The notes beneath the pieces are model-generated. The model worked only from the letters and a program-made list of their open reading frames with translations. It was not told the origin of the DNA and searched no databases. A stretch of 34,930 nucleotides of DNA from Acidobacteria bacterium RIFCSPLOWO2_02_FULL_65_29. Its GTDB lineage: Bacteria; Acidobacteriota; Vicinamibacteria; Vicinamibacterales; CAVVIG01. Numbering within the stretch: the stretch's first letter is position 1; each line of letters starts with the position of its first letter. This document shows positions 6,572 to 16,591 of this stretch, piece after piece. Where the stretch lies: NCBI GenBank assembly GCA_001767435.1, contig MEKT01000002.1, positions 20,610 to 55,539 on the forward strand, read 5' to 3'. A program made the position numbers and the translations under genes.

Positions 6572-9500
6572 CAACTCATCTGTCCGCAGCCGCCGATGCG
6601 TCATGTAGTAGGTGATCGGCACGGTCATGCGCGAGAGCAGCAGCGACGCGACTTCGCCCGCCATCAGCGAAATGGCCAGCCCTTGAAAAATCGGATCGAA
6701 CAATATGACCGCTGAACCGGCGATGACGGCCGCAGCGGTCAGCGCCATGGGCCTGAACCGCACGGCCCCGGCGTCGACCACGGCCTCTTCGAGCGGCATC
6801 CCATCGCGCACCCGCAGCTCGATGAAATCCACCAGGATGATCGAATTTCGAACGACGATGCCGGCGCCCGCGATGAAACCAATCATCGACGTCGCCGTGA
6901 AAAAGGCGCCGAGCGCGGCGTGAGCCGGCAGAATGCCCACCAGCGAAAACGGAATGGCCAACATGATCGTGAGCGGCGTGACGAAGGACTGGAACCAGCC
7001 GACAACGAGGATGTAGATCAGGACGAGCACGGCGGCGAACGCAATGCCCAGATCGCGGAAGACTTCATACGTGATGTGCCACTCGCCGTCCCACTTCATC
7101 GCGTACTTCGAGCTGTCGAACGGCGCGCGGGTGTTGTAGATCTCCAGACCGTAGCCTTCGGGCAGGCGAACCGACTCGAGCGCCCGGTTCATGTGCAGAA
7201 TCGCGTACACCGGACTCTCGATCTCGCCGGCCACGTCGCCGGTGACGTAGGTCACCGGCAGCAGGTTCTTGTGGTACACGCTCTGTTCCTCGGCGGCCTG
7301 GACGGTACGCGTCAGCTCGCCGACGGCGACCGGGTGCTCCGTGCCCAGCCGGATCGAGCGGATCGCGTCGAGCGTTCCGCGGCGTTCGCGCGGCAGCCGC
7401 AGGACCACCGGAACGTCCTCGCGCGCCTGCGGGTCGTGCAGCAGCCCCGCCATGGCTCCGGACCCTGCCATGCGCACGACGGCCGAGACGTCCGAGGCGG
7501 CGAGCCCGGCAGCCGCCGCCTTCTCGGTGTCCACGTCGAGCCGCCACTTCGGCCGCTCCGATTCGACATACCAGTCCACGTCGACGACGCCGGGCGTGCG
7601 CTCGAAGGTATCGCGCACGTGTCGGGCCAGCTCGAGCCGGCGCGACGCGTCAGGGCCGTATACCTCGGCGACGAGCGTCTGCAGGACGGGCGGTCCCGGC
7701 GGCGCTTCGACCACCTGGATGCGCGCGCCGAGCCGGGCGGCCACGGGTACGAGCGCCGTCCGGATGCGCTTCGCGATGGCGTGGCTCTGCTCGCTTCGCT
7801 CCTCCTTGCCGGTCAGCATCACTTGCAGATCGGCCAGGTTCGGCCCGCTGCGCAGGAAGTAGTGGCGCACCAGACCGTTGAACGTGTAAGGGGCCGGCGT
7901 GCCCGCGTAGCTCTGCACGCCGAGGACCGCGGGGTCGGCGAGCGCCTGGTCCGCGAGCGCCGCGGCCACGTGCGCCGTTGTCTCGAGCGGCGTGTCCTCG
8001 GGCATGCGAACGACCACCTGGAGCTCGCTCTTGTTGTCGAACGGCAGCATCTTCACGGTGACGACGCCGGCGGGCACCAGCACGGCAGCGGCCACCAGGA
8101 GCGCGGCCACCGCGCCGAGAAACGCATAGCGCGTGAACGGACGCGCGATGAGCGGTCCCATCGTCCGGCGATACAGGGCCGTCCACCGATCCTCGCGTTC
8201 GTCGTGATGTCCGCCTTCGCGCTTCAGCACCCGCACGGCCGCCCACGGCGTGACCAGGAAGGCGACGACGAGCGAAAAGAGCATCGCGGCGGTGGCACCG
8301 ATCGGGATCGGCCGCATGTAGGGCCCCATCAGGCCACCGACGAACGCCATCGGCAGAATCGCGGCGACAACCGTCAGCGTCGCCAGAATCGTGGGATTGC
8401 CCACCTCGTCGACCGCGCGGATCGCGACGTCCTCGATGCGTTCGTCCGCACCCGCCATACGCGCGTGGCGCACGATGTTCTCCACGACCACAATGGCGTC
8501 GTCGACCAGGATGCCGATGGAAAAGATGAGCGCGAACAGGGTGATGCGGTTGAGCGTGTAGCCGTAGAGATAGAACACGAAGAGCGTCAGCGCGAGCGTG
8601 ACGGGAATGGCCGTGAGCACGACGGCCGACTCCCGGCGGCCGAGCGCCAGCCAGATCAGAATCGACACCGAGATGACGGCGAGCAGCATGTGCCACAGGA
8701 GCTCGTTCGACTTCTGCGCAGCGGTCTCGCCGTAGTTTCGTGTGATGGTCAGCTGGACGTCGCGAGGGAGAAGGTATCCGCGGATCGTGTCGAGCTTCTC
8801 CTCAATCGTGTGTGTCAGCGCGATGGCGTTCACGCCCTTGCGCTTGGCGATCGACAGCGTCACAGCCGGGAACGACTGCCCGCGGCGCGGGTGATAGGCC
8901 ACGTAATCGGTCGGCTCGCCGGCGGCGTCGGCCACCGACGCGATGTCGGCGAGACGCACCGGCGCTCCGCTCGACTGCCCCACCACGAGATGCTTCAACG
9001 CCTCGGCAGACTCGGGCCACGCGCCCGATTCGACGCGCGTGGCCCGGTTGCCGACGACGATGGCATCGGCGTCCGCGCGCGCATTGGCGGCGGCGACGGC
9101 CTGCTGCACGCGAATCGGATCGAGACCACGGGCCGAGAGCGCGGCCGGATCGAGATCGACGGTGACCTGGCGCGGCCGGCCGCCGAGGATCGTGACCTCC
9201 GAGATGTCGGGCACCTCTTTGAGCGTCTCCTGAAGCTGCGCGGCCATCTGACGCAGCCGCAGGTCGTCGTAGGGCGCGCCCCACAGCGCGATCGCCATGA
9301 TCGGCACGTCGTCGATCGATCTCGGCTTGACGAGCGGCGGCGTCACGCCGTGCGGCAGCCGGTCCAGATTGCTCGAGAGCTTCTGGTTCAGGCGAACGAG
9401 CGCGCGCTCTTCGTCCTGGCCCACCAGAAATCGCACGACCACCATGGCCCGACCGGCGCTCGAGGTCGAGTAGAGGTACTCGACGCCGGGCACTTCCCAG

Positions 9501-9733
9501 AGGAGCTTCTCGAGAGGCCGCGTCACACGCTGCTCGACTTCGGCGGGCGACGCGCCCGGCATGCCGGCGAAGACGTCGATCATTGGCACGACGATCTGCG
9601 GCTCTTCTTCGCGCGGAAGCGCGATCACCGCGTAGACGCCCAGCAGCAGCGACGCGATGATGAAGAGCGGGGTCAGTCTGGAATGCACGAAGGCCGCGGC
9701 CACGCGGCCGGCGGCGCCGGTTCGGCGGCTCAT
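6554..9733 (-). CDS. RND efflux transporter permease subunit (HAE/AcrB-like)
   Basis: A proton-driven inner-membrane pump of about 1059 residues, the normal RND length. It starts [22 protein letters not shown], followed by the first membrane helix. The conserved [24 protein letters not shown] segment and the docking/porter domains come next. The proton-relay motif of helix 4 is present in full ([20 protein letters not shown]), with both Asp residues. The second half repeats the layout and ends in the usual [15 protein letters not shown] region. The ATG at 9733 overlaps the stop of the membrane-fusion gene (ATGA). The frame stays open further upstream, but that stretch is an arginine-rich shadow of the fusion gene. 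The last residues come from a heptamer array. Substrates are unknown; hydrophobic small molecules are usual for the family. Confidence 0.92.
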   Translation of the reverse strand: MSRRTGAAGRVAAAFVHSRLTPLFIIASLLLGVYAVIALPREEEPQIVVPMIDVFAGMPGASPAEVEQRVTRPLEKLLWEVPGVEYLYSTSSAGRAMVVVRFLVGQDEERALVRLNQKLSSNLDRLPHGVTPPLVKPRSIDDVPIMAIALWGAPYDDLRLRQMAAQLQETLKEVPDISEVTILGGRPRQVTVDLDPAALSARGLDPIRVQQAVAAANARADADAIVVGNRATRVESGAWPESAEALKHLVVGQSSGAPVRLADIASVADAAGEPTDYVAYHPRRGQSFPAVTLSIAKRKGVNAIALTHTIEEKLDTIRGYLLPRDVQLTITRNYGETAAQKSNELLWHMLLAVISVSILIWLALGRRESAVVLTAIPVTLALTLFVFYLYGYTLNRITLFALIFSIGILVDDAIVVVENIVRHARMAGADERIEDVAIRAVDEVGNPTILATLTVVAAILPMAFVGGLMGPYMRPIPIGATAAMLFSLVVAFLVTPWAAVRVLKREGGHHDEREDRWTALYRRTMGPLIARPFTRYAFLGAVAALLVAAAVLVPAGVVTVKMLPFDNKSELQVVVRMPEDTPLETTAHVAAALADQALADPAVLGVQSYAGTPAPYTFNGLVRHYFLRSGPNLADLQVMLTGKEERSEQSHAIAKRIRTALVPVAARLGARIQVVEAPPGPPVLQTLVAEVYGPDASRRLELARHVRDTFERTPGVVDVDWYVESERPKWRLDVDTEKAAAAGLAASDVSAVVRMAGSGAMAGLLHDPQAREDVPVVLRLPRERRGTLDAIRSIRLGTEHPVAVGELTRTVQAAEEQSVYHKNLLPVTYVTGDVAGEIESPVYAILHMNRALESVRLPEGYGLEIYNTRAPFDSSKYAMKWDGEWHITYEVFRDLGIAFAAVLVLIYILVVGWFQSFVTPLTIMLAIPFSLVGILPAHAALGAFFTATSMIGFIAGAGIVVRNSIILVDFIELRVRDGMPLEEAVVDAGAVRFRPMALTAAAVIAGSAVILFDPIFQGLAISLMAGEVASLLLSRMTVPITYYMTHRRLRTDELLVVSR

Positions 9734-10917
9734 CGCCGGTCTCCTGCGCCGCTTGGCGGTTGGGCGGCGCGGGCGCCGCGAATCGACGTCCCGTCCACGA
9801 GCGATGCCGGTGGATTGGCGACCACCTCCTCGCCGTCCTGCACGCCCGCCAGGATCTCGACGAGGTCGCCGGAGGTCTGGCCGACCGAAATCGGACGCAG
9901 CCGCGCGAGGCCTTCGCCGTCGACGGCGAAGACGAACGTCATTTGACCGCGACGGACGAGCGCCGATGCGGGAACAGCCAGCGCTTGCCGCGGCGCGGAG
10001 GCAAATTGCGCGCGGCCGAACACACCAGATTGAAGTCCGGTCGACGGGGGCACGTCGATCTTCACCACGAAGCCGTGGCCGCCCGGATCGATACGCGACA
10101 CCTCGGCGACGCGGCCCTCGGTCCACTTGCCCGCGGTCGCGTCGTCGAACACGACCCGCGCCGCGTGGCCGACAGCAATCTGCCCCGCGCGACTCTCGTC
10201 GAGCCGTACCTCGAGCCTGAAGGCGGCCGTGTCCTCGAGCGTCAGGAGTGGGACGCCCGGTGCGGCCATCGTCCCAGGGTCCGTTGCCCGGCCGGTGATG
10301 AGCCCGTCGAAGGGCGCCGTCAGCGTGGAATAGGACGCGGCAATCGCGGCGCCGTTTGCCGCGGCTTCGGCGGCGGTCACCGAGGCGGCGGCTCCGGCGG
10401 CGTGGGCGCGTGCGCCGGCCACGCGCGCGGTGGCAGCCCGAAGGGCCGCGACGGCCTCGTCGAGCTCCTGAGGCGTCGCGGACCGCTTCGCGTGCAAGGC
10501 GCTCATCCGCTCGTGAGTTGCCGCAGCGAGCGTCCGCGCGGCCTCCGCGCCCTCGGCATCAGACTCGGAGGCGCGCACGGCCTGGCGCGCGGCAACGAGC
10601 GACGCGGCGGCCCGCTCGGCCTGAGCCTGAAGCTCCCGTCCTTCGAGCACGACGACGACCTGGCCCCGGCGCACGCGGTCGCCAGGGCGCACGCGGATCT
10701 CGGTGATGGGCGCGAGCACGCGGCTCGCGATCGCCGAGGTCAGCCTCGCCCGCAGCACGCCACCCGCCTCGAATTGCGATGGAAGCGCAGCCGTTGCGGC
10801 GCGAACCAGCACGGCGTCGGCGTGCGGCGCCCCGGCCGCAACGGGCCGCTCGGCCGGCCCGCAAGCCGTGGCAACCATGGTTCCCGAGATCATCAAGAGC
10901 AGGTGCAGGAGCTTCAC
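9730..10917 (-). CDS. RND efflux periplasmic adaptor (membrane fusion protein), probable lipoprotein
   Basis: A 395-residue HlyD/AcrA-type adaptor linking the RND pump to the outer-membrane channel. A signal sequence with a possible lipobox (TMVATAC, then GPAE) starts the protein. Then come the barrel-sandwich half-motif ([23 protein letters not shown]), a long Ala-rich alpha-helical hairpin, the second half-motif ([19 protein letters not shown]) and a beta-barrel ending in [12 protein letters not shown]. The start is the GTG at 10917 ([12 protein letters not shown]), preceded by GCGAGG. The frame is open further upstream only as a shadow of the TolC-like gene. It lies 17 bases after that gene and overlaps the permease start by four bases. 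Confidence 0.9.
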   Translation of the reverse strand: MKLLHLLLMISGTMVATACGPAERPVAAGAPHADAVLVRAATAALPSQFEAGGVLRARLTSAIASRVLAPITEIRVRPGDRVRRGQVVVVLEGRELQAQAERAAASLVAARQAVRASESDAEGAEAARTLAAATHERMSALHAKRSATPQELDEAVAALRAATARVAGARAHAAGAAASVTAAEAAANGAAIAASYSTLTAPFDGLITGRATDPGTMAAPGVPLLTLEDTAAFRLEVRLDESRAGQIAVGHAARVVFDDATAGKWTEGRVAEVSRIDPGGHGFVVKIDVPPSTGLQSGVFGRAQFASAPRQALAVPASALVRRGQMTFVFAVDGEGLARLRPISVGQTSGDLVEILAGVQDGEEVVANPPASLVDGTSIRGARAAQPPSGAGDRR

Positions 10918-10934
10918 GTTCAACCTCGCAAGGA

Positions 10935-12269
10935 TTACGGCTTTCGGCCGACCGCCCGACCGAGCATCGCGTCGCCGACGATGGCGTCCACGATGGCGGC
11001 GACGCGTTCGGCGTCGGCGTCGAGAAGAGCGGACGAGGCGCGCAACACGTCGTTGGCGCTTGCAAGCCCCGCGTCGAATCGATCGCGGACGATGCGTTGG
11101 CTCTCGCGCGCCTGGTCGACGGCCGCCTGGCCGATGGCCTGGCGCGCCCGCGCCGATCCGAGCCGCTGCAGCGCGACGACGATCTCGACGTGCGCGGCGG
11201 ATCGCGCGTCCTCGCGCTCGGCCTGCGCGCGCACGGCCGCTTCGGCGGCGGCGGTCCGACCGGCCCGCTCGGCGCCTCCGGTTGACAGATTCCACCGGAG
11301 CTCGCCGCCGACGACCCACGCGGCCGCGCGATCCGCCAAGCGTGTGCCGTTCACTTCGTAGCCCGCCCGGGCCGCGACCTGCGGATACCAGGAGGCGCGC
11401 GCCAGCCGGCGGCCTGCGTCCGCGAGTCGTTCCGCGGCGGCCGCGCGCAGAAGATCCGGGCGCGAGGCCTCGGCTTCCGCAATGAGCGCGGGGATCGACG
11501 TCGTGCTGATCGAGGCGCCCGATGCCGCGGTCGGCTCTTGCGCGTCGAACACCCGGTCGATCGGCGCGCCCATGAGGCGGTTCAGTTCCGCGCGAGCGAC
11601 GGCCGCCGCGCCCTCTACCTGGATCTGCCGCTGGCGAACGGTCGCCAGGTGCACGCTCATGGCGAGCACGTCGGCATCGGTCGCGGTGCCGGCGTCGCGC
11701 CGGCGCTCGGCGCGTGCCAGATCCTGATCGGCGGCGGCGACCGCGCCTGCAGCCGCGCGCCCGGCCGCCAGGGCCGCCAGGAGACGGCCGTAGGTCTCGG
11801 TGGCCGTCAACGCGAGGCGGCCGGCCGCGTCGGCCTCCGCCTGGATCGCGATATCGCGTCCGAGCGAAGCCGACGACACCGACGCGAGCGTGCGCCCTCC
11901 ATCGAAGAGCGTCTGCTCGATCGACACGGCGCCGTGGAACAACCCCAGCGGGTCGGGCGAGTTCAGCGCATCGACGGCGAAGTTCGACTGGGCGAAGCGT
12001 CTCGCGGAGAGCAGCGAGCTGAAGGCGAACACGGGCTGGTTGGTCCGCTGCCAGGATTCGATGAACGACACGCGCGGAAACAGCCCGGCGCGCGCCTGCG
12101 AGGCGCGCGCATCGGCTTCGCGACTCTCTGCCCGCCTGGCCTCGAGCGATCGGTTGCGCTCGAGGGTCTGCTGGACGACCTGCTCGAGGGACAGCGTGGC
12201 CTGTGCCCACGCGGGCACGGGCCAGCCGAGGGCGAACACAGCGAGCGCAACGGAGGCCACACGGGTCAT
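10935..12269 (-). CDS. TolC-family outer-membrane efflux protein
   Basis: A 444-residue outer-membrane factor and the first gene of the tripartite efflux operon. It has a Sec signal (VASVALAVFALGWPVPAWAQ) and then two outer-membrane-efflux repeats: LSLEQVVQQTLERNRSLEARRAE near the start and a second helical repeat starting around ALIAEAEASRPDLLRAAAAERLADA. The coiled-coil helices are rich in Ala, Arg and Glu, as usual for TolC. The start is either the ATG at 12269 or a GTG one codon earlier. A TATAAC hexamer lies about 10 bases before it, but no matching -35 box is clear. The order TolC, adaptor, pump within one tight operon suggests a self-contained exporter. Confidence 0.9.
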   Translation of the reverse strand: MTRVASVALAVFALGWPVPAWAQATLSLEQVVQQTLERNRSLEARRAESREADARASQARAGLFPRVSFIESWQRTNQPVFAFSSLLSARRFAQSNFAVDALNSPDPLGLFHGAVSIEQTLFDGGRTLASVSSASLGRDIAIQAEADAAGRLALTATETYGRLLAALAAGRAAAGAVAAADQDLARAERRRDAGTATDADVLAMSVHLATVRQRQIQVEGAAAVARAELNRLMGAPIDRVFDAQEPTAASGASISTTSIPALIAEAEASRPDLLRAAAAERLADAGRRLARASWYPQVAARAGYEVNGTRLADRAAAWVVGGELRWNLSTGGAERAGRTAAAEAAVRAQAEREDARSAAHVEIVVALQRLGSARARQAIGQAAVDQARESQRIVRDRFDAGLASANDVLRASSALLDADAERVAAIVDAIVGDAMLGRAVGRKP

Positions 12270-12384
12270 CACCGGTTATAGATTCAGGCCGGCGGATTTG
12301 GTGACACGACTACAATGGCCGGCGGGCGTTCCCAGTGTCCTTCGTGGTCGAGCGTTCTCTTGTGCCACGGCTCGCGGTGACCGT
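12270..12384. other. Divergent intergenic region between the efflux operon and the sigma-factor gene
   Basis: 115 bases. On the plus strand a TACAAT hexamer (12311-12316) could be a -10 box, but no -35 box lies at a proper distance. On the minus strand TATAAC is close to the TolC-like start. The 13-mer GTGTCCTTCGTGG (12335-12347) also occurs at 24916-24928. Confidence 0.4.
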
Positions 12385-13008
12385 GTGACGAAAACGCGCA
12401 ACGCGCATCTCTCACCCAAGGCGGGCGACGAGCAGGGTGTCGAATACGCCCGACTCGTGCGAAAGGCGGCGCGAGGCGATCGCGTCGCCATGGAGGAGTT
12501 GCTCCTCCGCGCGCAGGAGGCGGCGTTCCGTTTCAGTTTCTTGGTGTGCGGCCACACGCAGGACGCGGAAGATGTCATGCAGGACGCGCTCCTCAAGACC
12601 TACCGGTATGTCGGCCGCATCCGGGAACCCGAGGCGTTCCGCACCTGGCTGTACAGAACGGTCCGCAACGCGTGCCTCATGAAGCGGCGGCGCCGCGTCG
12701 ACGAGCCGGCTCACATGGTGTCGATCGAACAGGGCATGCCGACCGGCGACGGCGGCTACGCGGCGGTCGATCTGGAAGATCCGGCGAAAGCGCCCGACGA
12801 GGCGGCGATGAACGCGTGGCTCGGCGAACGCCTGCGCGCGGCGCTGAGAGTGCTGCCCCCGTCGTATCGCATCATCGTGTTCCTGCGTGAGATGGAAGGG
12901 CTGTCGACGCGCGAGGTCGCCCGCGTAACCGGCATTTCCGAGGCGAACGTGAAAACGCGCCTGCACCGCGCCCGTGGGATTCTGCGCGAGCAGCTGGAGG
13001 GAGCATGA
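12385..13008 (+). CDS. ECF-type RNA polymerase sigma factor
   Basis: A 207-residue sigma-70-family factor with region 2 and region 4 only. Region 2 is visible as YARLVRKAARGDRVAMEELL through FRFSFLVCGHTQDAEDVMQDALLKTYRYVGRIREPEAFRTWLYRTVRNACL. Region 4 is LRVLPPSYRIIVFLREMEGLSTREVARVTGISEANVKTRLHRARGILREQL, with its helix-turn-helix. The start is set at the GTG at 12385 (VTKTRNAH), preceded by GGTGA; the open frame extends upstream without family similarity. The next gene, a zinc-finger anti-sigma factor, starts in the stop codon (ATGA). The regulated genes are unknown. The efflux operon transcribed divergently and the fusion protein downstream are candidates by position only. Confidence 0.92.
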   Translation: MTKTRNAHLSPKAGDEQGVEYARLVRKAARGDRVAMEELLLRAQEAAFRFSFLVCGHTQDAEDVMQDALLKTYRYVGRIREPEAFRTWLYRTVRNACLMKRRRRVDEPAHMVSIEQGMPTGDGGYAAVDLEDPAKAPDEAAMNAWLGERLRAALRVLPPSYRIIVFLREMEGLSTREVARVTGISEANVKTRLHRARGILREQLEGA

Positions 13009-13331
13009 GGCGGGCGATCGACGGCGGCTGCGGGGCGATGCTCGCGCACATCTCGGCGTATCTCGACGGAGAGCTCGACGCGGCCGAATGCTCGACGATC
13101 GAGCGACACTGCCGGACCTGCCCGCGCTGCGCGGCGGTCGTCGACGGCCTGCGCCGCACGATCGGGCTGTGCCGCAACGCCGGCAAGGCGCCGCTGCCCG
13201 ATCCTGTTCGCCGGCGGGCCAGGCAGAGCATTCGCCGACTGCTGGCCGCTGAAGCGATCCCGCGGAAGGCCGACGGCGCGACGGCTCGGCGATCGCGACG
13301 GCGGCGTGGGCGCCGCGGCGGGCGATCGTGA
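13005..13331 (+). CDS. Small zinc-finger (zf-HC2) anti-sigma factor without membrane segment
   Basis: A 108-residue protein starting with CGAMLAHISAYLDGELDAAECSTIERHC, then RTCPRC. This is the HxxxCxxC zinc-binding signature of anti-sigma factors (ZAS domain). No hydrophobic helix follows, so it should be soluble and sense a cytoplasmic signal. The C-terminus is a strongly basic Arg-rich tail (ARRSRRRRGRRGGRS). The gene overlaps the sigma-factor stop codon, which ties the two in stoichiometry. The general role, binding and holding the sigma factor, is known for the family; the signal is not visible. Confidence 0.85.
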   Translation: MRRAIDGGCGAMLAHISAYLDGELDAAECSTIERHCRTCPRCAAVVDGLRRTIGLCRNAGKAPLPDPVRRRARQSIRRLLAAEAIPRKADGATARRSRRRRGRRGGRS

Positions 13332-13355
13332 CGCACGCGCTCTGAGGACCTTCTC

Positions 13356-16300
13356 ATGTTCTTCCGGCGGCTCTTTCTACTGGCCTATGCGTGTTCCGGC
13401 CTGGCGGCCCTCGTGTACGAGGTGAGCTGGACCCGCCTTCTGACGCTCTACCTCGGACACACGACCGCGGCCGCGAGCGCCGTCGTGGCCGCGTTCATGG
13501 GCGGGCTGGCCATTGGCGCCGCAGGCGGCGGCCGCCTCGTCTCGCGGTTGACGGAGCGCCAGTGCCTCTTCGCCTACTGTGTCCTCGAGGCGGTCGTCAT
13601 TCTGGTGGCGCTCGTGCTGCCGCTCGAACTGGCCGCGCTCACGCCGGTCCTGCGGTGGTCGTATCGCGACGGCGCGGGCGGCCTGTTGTTTCCAGCGGTT
13701 CGTCTCATGGCCTGCTTCGGCGTGATGCTGGTGCCAGCGATCGCGCTCGGCGCCACATTTCCCGTCGCGATTCGCGCCTACGCGAGCGACCCGGACCGAA
13801 CGTCGCGGTCGGCCGGTGCGCTGTACGCCGCCAACACTGCCGGCGCGGCCATCGGCGCGATCCTCGCCGGGTTCGTCCTCATCCCGGCGCTCGGTGTGCG
13901 CGGCGCGACGCGCATCGGCATGGCCGCCAGCGCGGTCGCGATCCTCGGCGTGCTCGCGCTCACGGGTTCACGGGGGCTTGGTGCGCGGGTGCTGGGGCAC
14001 ACTGGCGCTCGAGCGCCAGGTCCGCGGTTGCGAGCGCGCAAGAAAGCAGAACGTTCCCGTGGGCCTATTCAGGATCCCGAGCCTGCTGGCGCGGTCGTGG
14101 CGCTCTGGCTCGCCCCCGTCGTGCTCGGGGTGACGGGATTTGCGTCGCTGATGTTCGAGATTGCGTGGACGCGCGTCCTCGCACTCACGGTCGGACCGAC
14201 GACGTACGCGTTTTCCGCGACGCTGGCGGCGCTCATCGTCGGGCTGGCCGCGGGGTCCGCGCTAGGCGCGTGGATAGCCGGCCGCGCCGAGCGTCCCACG
14301 ACGTGGCTCGGACTCGCGCTGGCGGTCTCCGCCATTTCCGCCGCGTGGACCTGTTCACTCGCCGGCACGGACATCCCCCGGTATGTCGCCAACGAGATCG
14401 CGCGCTCGCCCGAGCTCCTGCGGCAGATTCACACACGAGGCGCGCTCCTGGTGGCCGCGCTCATTCTGCCGACGGCCGTGGGTCTCGGCGCGGCGTTTCC
14501 CCTGGCTCTGGCGACCATCACGGGCGGCGCGACGTCGATCACGCGACGGCTTGGGCTCGTGTACGGAATCAACACGATCGGCGCCGTCGGCGGCTCGCTG
14601 GCGGCGGGCTTCGTGACAATCTCGATGATCGGCCTTCAGCACACACTGCAGGCGGTCAGCGCGCTTCTTGTCGCCGCCTCACTCGTGGTCGTCGTCTGGG
14701 GCCGATTGTCGCGAGCCGCTCAGGTCGTGAATGGAACGGCGCTGGCCGCGGCCGCGGTCATTCTGGCTGTGAGCCCGGCGTGGGATCGGGCGCTCCTCGC
14801 GAGCGGTATCTACCTGTACGCTCCCTACGTCCCGAAGGACCTGGACGTCGAACCGCTGCTCAAAGCGGGCACGCTCCTGTACTACCGTGAGGGCGCCGCG
14901 TCTACGGTTTCGGTGAAGCGCCTCACCGGCACGTTGTCGCTCGCCATCGACGGCAAGGTGGACGCGTCGAACCGGAGCGACATGCTGACGCAGAAGCTCC
15001 TCGCGCATCTACCGCTGCTCTTGCACGAGGACCCGAAAGAGGTGGCCATCATCGGGCTGGGGAGCGGGGTCACGCTCGCCTCCGCGCTCCGCCATCCGAT
15101 CGCGCGCGCGGACGTTCTCGAGATCTCGCCCGAGGTGGTGGAGGCTTCGCATCTGTTCGAGGCCGAGAACCGCCGCGCGCTCGAGGACGCGCGCACGCAC
15201 CTGATCGTCGGCGACGGCCGCTCGCACCTGCTCCTGTCGCGGCGTCAGTACGATGTGATCGTCTCGGAGCCGTCCAATCCCTGGATTGCGGGCGTGGCGG
15301 CGCTCTTCACGCGCGAGTTCTTCGAGGCCGTTCGCGATCGGCTGGCGCCGGGCGGCATCGTGTGCCAGTGGGCGCACACGTATCACATCAGTGACCGCGA
15401 TCTGCGATCGATTGCGGCGACGTTCACCTCGGTGTTCCCGAACGGTACGCTCTGGCTCGTCGGCGAGAGCGACATCCTGCTCGTCGCGTCGACGTCTCCG
15501 CTCGAGGCGCGGCTCGCGAACATCGAGCGCGGCTGGACGATGGCCGACGTCGCGGCCGACCTCCAGGCCTCGTCGGTTTCCGAACCGTTCGCGCTGTGGT
15601 CGCTGTTCGCCGGCGGCCCCGATGAACTGAGCAATTACGCGGCCCGCGCGGCCATTCTCACCGACGATCGCCTGTCGCTCGAATTTTCTGGTCCGGGGGA
15701 GCTCGAAGCCGAGTCGGCGGCCGACAACGCGGCGGCGCTCGCGGGACTGCTCGACGAAGGCGGCGGCCCGCCGATCGTCCGCCGGGCAGTCGAGGGGGCC
15801 AGCGCGGCGGCGTGGGGCCGTCGCGGGGCGATGATGTTCGCGTCGGACGCCCACGCGGCCGCGTACGACGACTACGAGCGCGCGCTGGCGCTCGATCCCG
15901 GCGACGGGGAAGCGCTCGATGGCCTGGTGCGCGCGGCCATTCCGGCGGGGCGCGTCCGGCAGGCGCTTTCGCGCGTGGAGGCGCTCGGCGCCGACCGGCC
16001 GCCAACCTCGGCGCTGCTCGTCACCCGATCGAAGCTGCTCGCGGCCAATGGATCCGCGGCCGATGCCCTCGCGGCCGCGCGAGACGCGTCAGGCCTCACG
16101 CCCCTCCGGCCGCTGGCGCTCGAGCAGCTGGCATCCCTTCTGGCGGACCTCGGCCTAGGCCACAACGCCGAGCTCGAGGCAACGGTCGAGTCGCTGCAGA
16201 AGGTGGCGCCGGAGGGAGCCGCCACGTGGTACTACGCGGGCGTGTCGCGATTTCTTCGCGGTCAATTCGAGGAGACGGTGCGGCTGGCTGAACGCGCGAT

Positions 16301-16586
16301 CGCGCTGGATCCACGCTACGCGCCGGTCTACGACCTGGTCGGCGCGGCCCACACAAAACTGAACCAGCCCGAGGCGGCGCGGGAAGCGTTCGAAACGTCG
16401 CTGCGCTTCAACGCGCACGACAGCAGCGCCTACACCAACCTCGGGCTGCTGGCGCTGGCCGCGGGCGACCGTGCGGCGGCGGCCAACTATTTCGCCGAAG
16501 CGTTATGGCTGGATCCCAACTCGGCGGCCGCGCGCGAAGGTCTGGCCGCCGCGCAGTCCTTTTCACTTTTCACTTTTCACTTTTAA
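13356..16586 (+). CDS. Fused MFS-like membrane / spermidine-synthase-like / TPR protein
   Basis: A 1076-residue multidomain protein. Residues 1-205 and about 240-480 are two hydrophobic, MFS-like halves, both starting with the same motif (ALVYEVSWTRLL and SLMFEIAWTRVLAL). Residues about 500-720 are a spermidine-synthase-like Rossmann domain: VAIIGLGSGVTLASAL, DVLEISPEVVEAS, LIVGDGRSHLLLSRRQYDVIVSEPSNPWIAG. About 820-1070 carries TPR-type helical repeats (DPRYAPVYDLVGAAHTKLNQ, SSAYTNLGLLALAAGD). Such fusions are common in environmental bacteria, and true polyamine synthesis is unproven. The linker between the membrane halves contains a perfect 18-bp DNA palindrome. The last residues (FSLFTFHF) and the stop are provided by a CACTTTT heptamer array. 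Confidence 0.88.
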   Translation: MFFRRLFLLAYACSGLAALVYEVSWTRLLTLYLGHTTAAASAVVAAFMGGLAIGAAGGGRLVSRLTERQCLFAYCVLEAVVILVALVLPLELAALTPVLRWSYRDGAGGLLFPAVRLMACFGVMLVPAIALGATFPVAIRAYASDPDRTSRSAGALYAANTAGAAIGAILAGFVLIPALGVRGATRIGMAASAVAILGVLALTGSRGLGARVLGHTGARAPGPRLRARKKAERSRGPIQDPEPAGAVVALWLAPVVLGVTGFASLMFEIAWTRVLALTVGPTTYAFSATLAALIVGLAAGSALGAWIAGRAERPTTWLGLALAVSAISAAWTCSLAGTDIPRYVANEIARSPELLRQIHTRGALLVAALILPTAVGLGAAFPLALATITGGATSITRRLGLVYGINTIGAVGGSLAAGFVTISMIGLQHTLQAVSALLVAASLVVVVWGRLSRAAQVVNGTALAAAAVILAVSPAWDRALLASGIYLYAPYVPKDLDVEPLLKAGTLLYYREGAASTVSVKRLTGTLSLAIDGKVDASNRSDMLTQKLLAHLPLLLHEDPKEVAIIGLGSGVTLASALRHPIARADVLEISPEVVEASHLFEAENRRALEDARTHLIVGDGRSHLLLSRRQYDVIVSEPSNPWIAGVAALFTREFFEAVRDRLAPGGIVCQWAHTYHISDRDLRSIAATFTSVFPNGTLWLVGESDILLVASTSPLEARLANIERGWTMADVAADLQASSVSEPFALWSLFAGGPDELSNYAARAAILTDDRLSLEFSGPGELEAESAADNAAALAGLLDEGGGPPIVRRAVEGASAAAWGRRGAMMFASDAHAAAYDDYERALALDPGDGEALDGLVRAAIPAGRVRQALSRVEALGADRPPTSALLVTRSKLLAANGSAADALAAARDASGLTPLRPLALEQLASLLADLGLGHNAELEATVESLQKVAPEGAATWYYAGVSRFLRGQFEETVRLAERAIALDPRYAPVYDLVGAAHTKLNQPEAAREAFETSLRFNAHDSSAYTNLGLLALAAGDRAAAANYFAEALWLDPNSAAAREGLAAAQSFSLFTFHF
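14002..14019. repeat. Perfect 18-bp palindrome inside the fusion gene
   Basis: CTGGCGCTCGAGCGCCAG is self-complementary over all 18 bases. It lies in the non-conserved, Arg-rich linker (about residues 204-238) between the two membrane halves. It may be another palindromic repeat that entered in frame. Confidence 0.6.
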
Positions 16587-16591
16587 CTTTC
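16557..16591. repeat. Heptamer tandem repeat CACTTTT, about 5 units, between convergent genes
   Basis: Units are TCCTTTT, CACTTTT x3 (16564-16584) and AACTTTC. The array lies exactly at the junction of two convergent genes. It supplies the stop of the plus-strand fusion gene (TAA, 16584-16586) and reaches the stop of the minus-strand permease (16591-16593). In transcripts of either strand it gives a low-complexity U-rich or A-rich tract. Confidence 0.92.

Noticed and set aside
6920-9946. Very long open frame on the plus strand opposite the RND operon
   Set aside because: Its translation is Arg/His-rich without any motif; it is the mirror of a high-GC gene with intact RND motifs on the minus strand.
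9734-10126. N-terminal extension of the RND permease
   Set aside because: The added residues are Arg-rich shadow of the adaptor gene; the ATG at 9733 overlaps the adaptor stop and matches the family start.
12311-12316. TACAAT as the -10 box of the sigma-factor promoter
   Set aside because: No -35 hexamer at 16-18 bases upstream; not strong enough for a promoter call.
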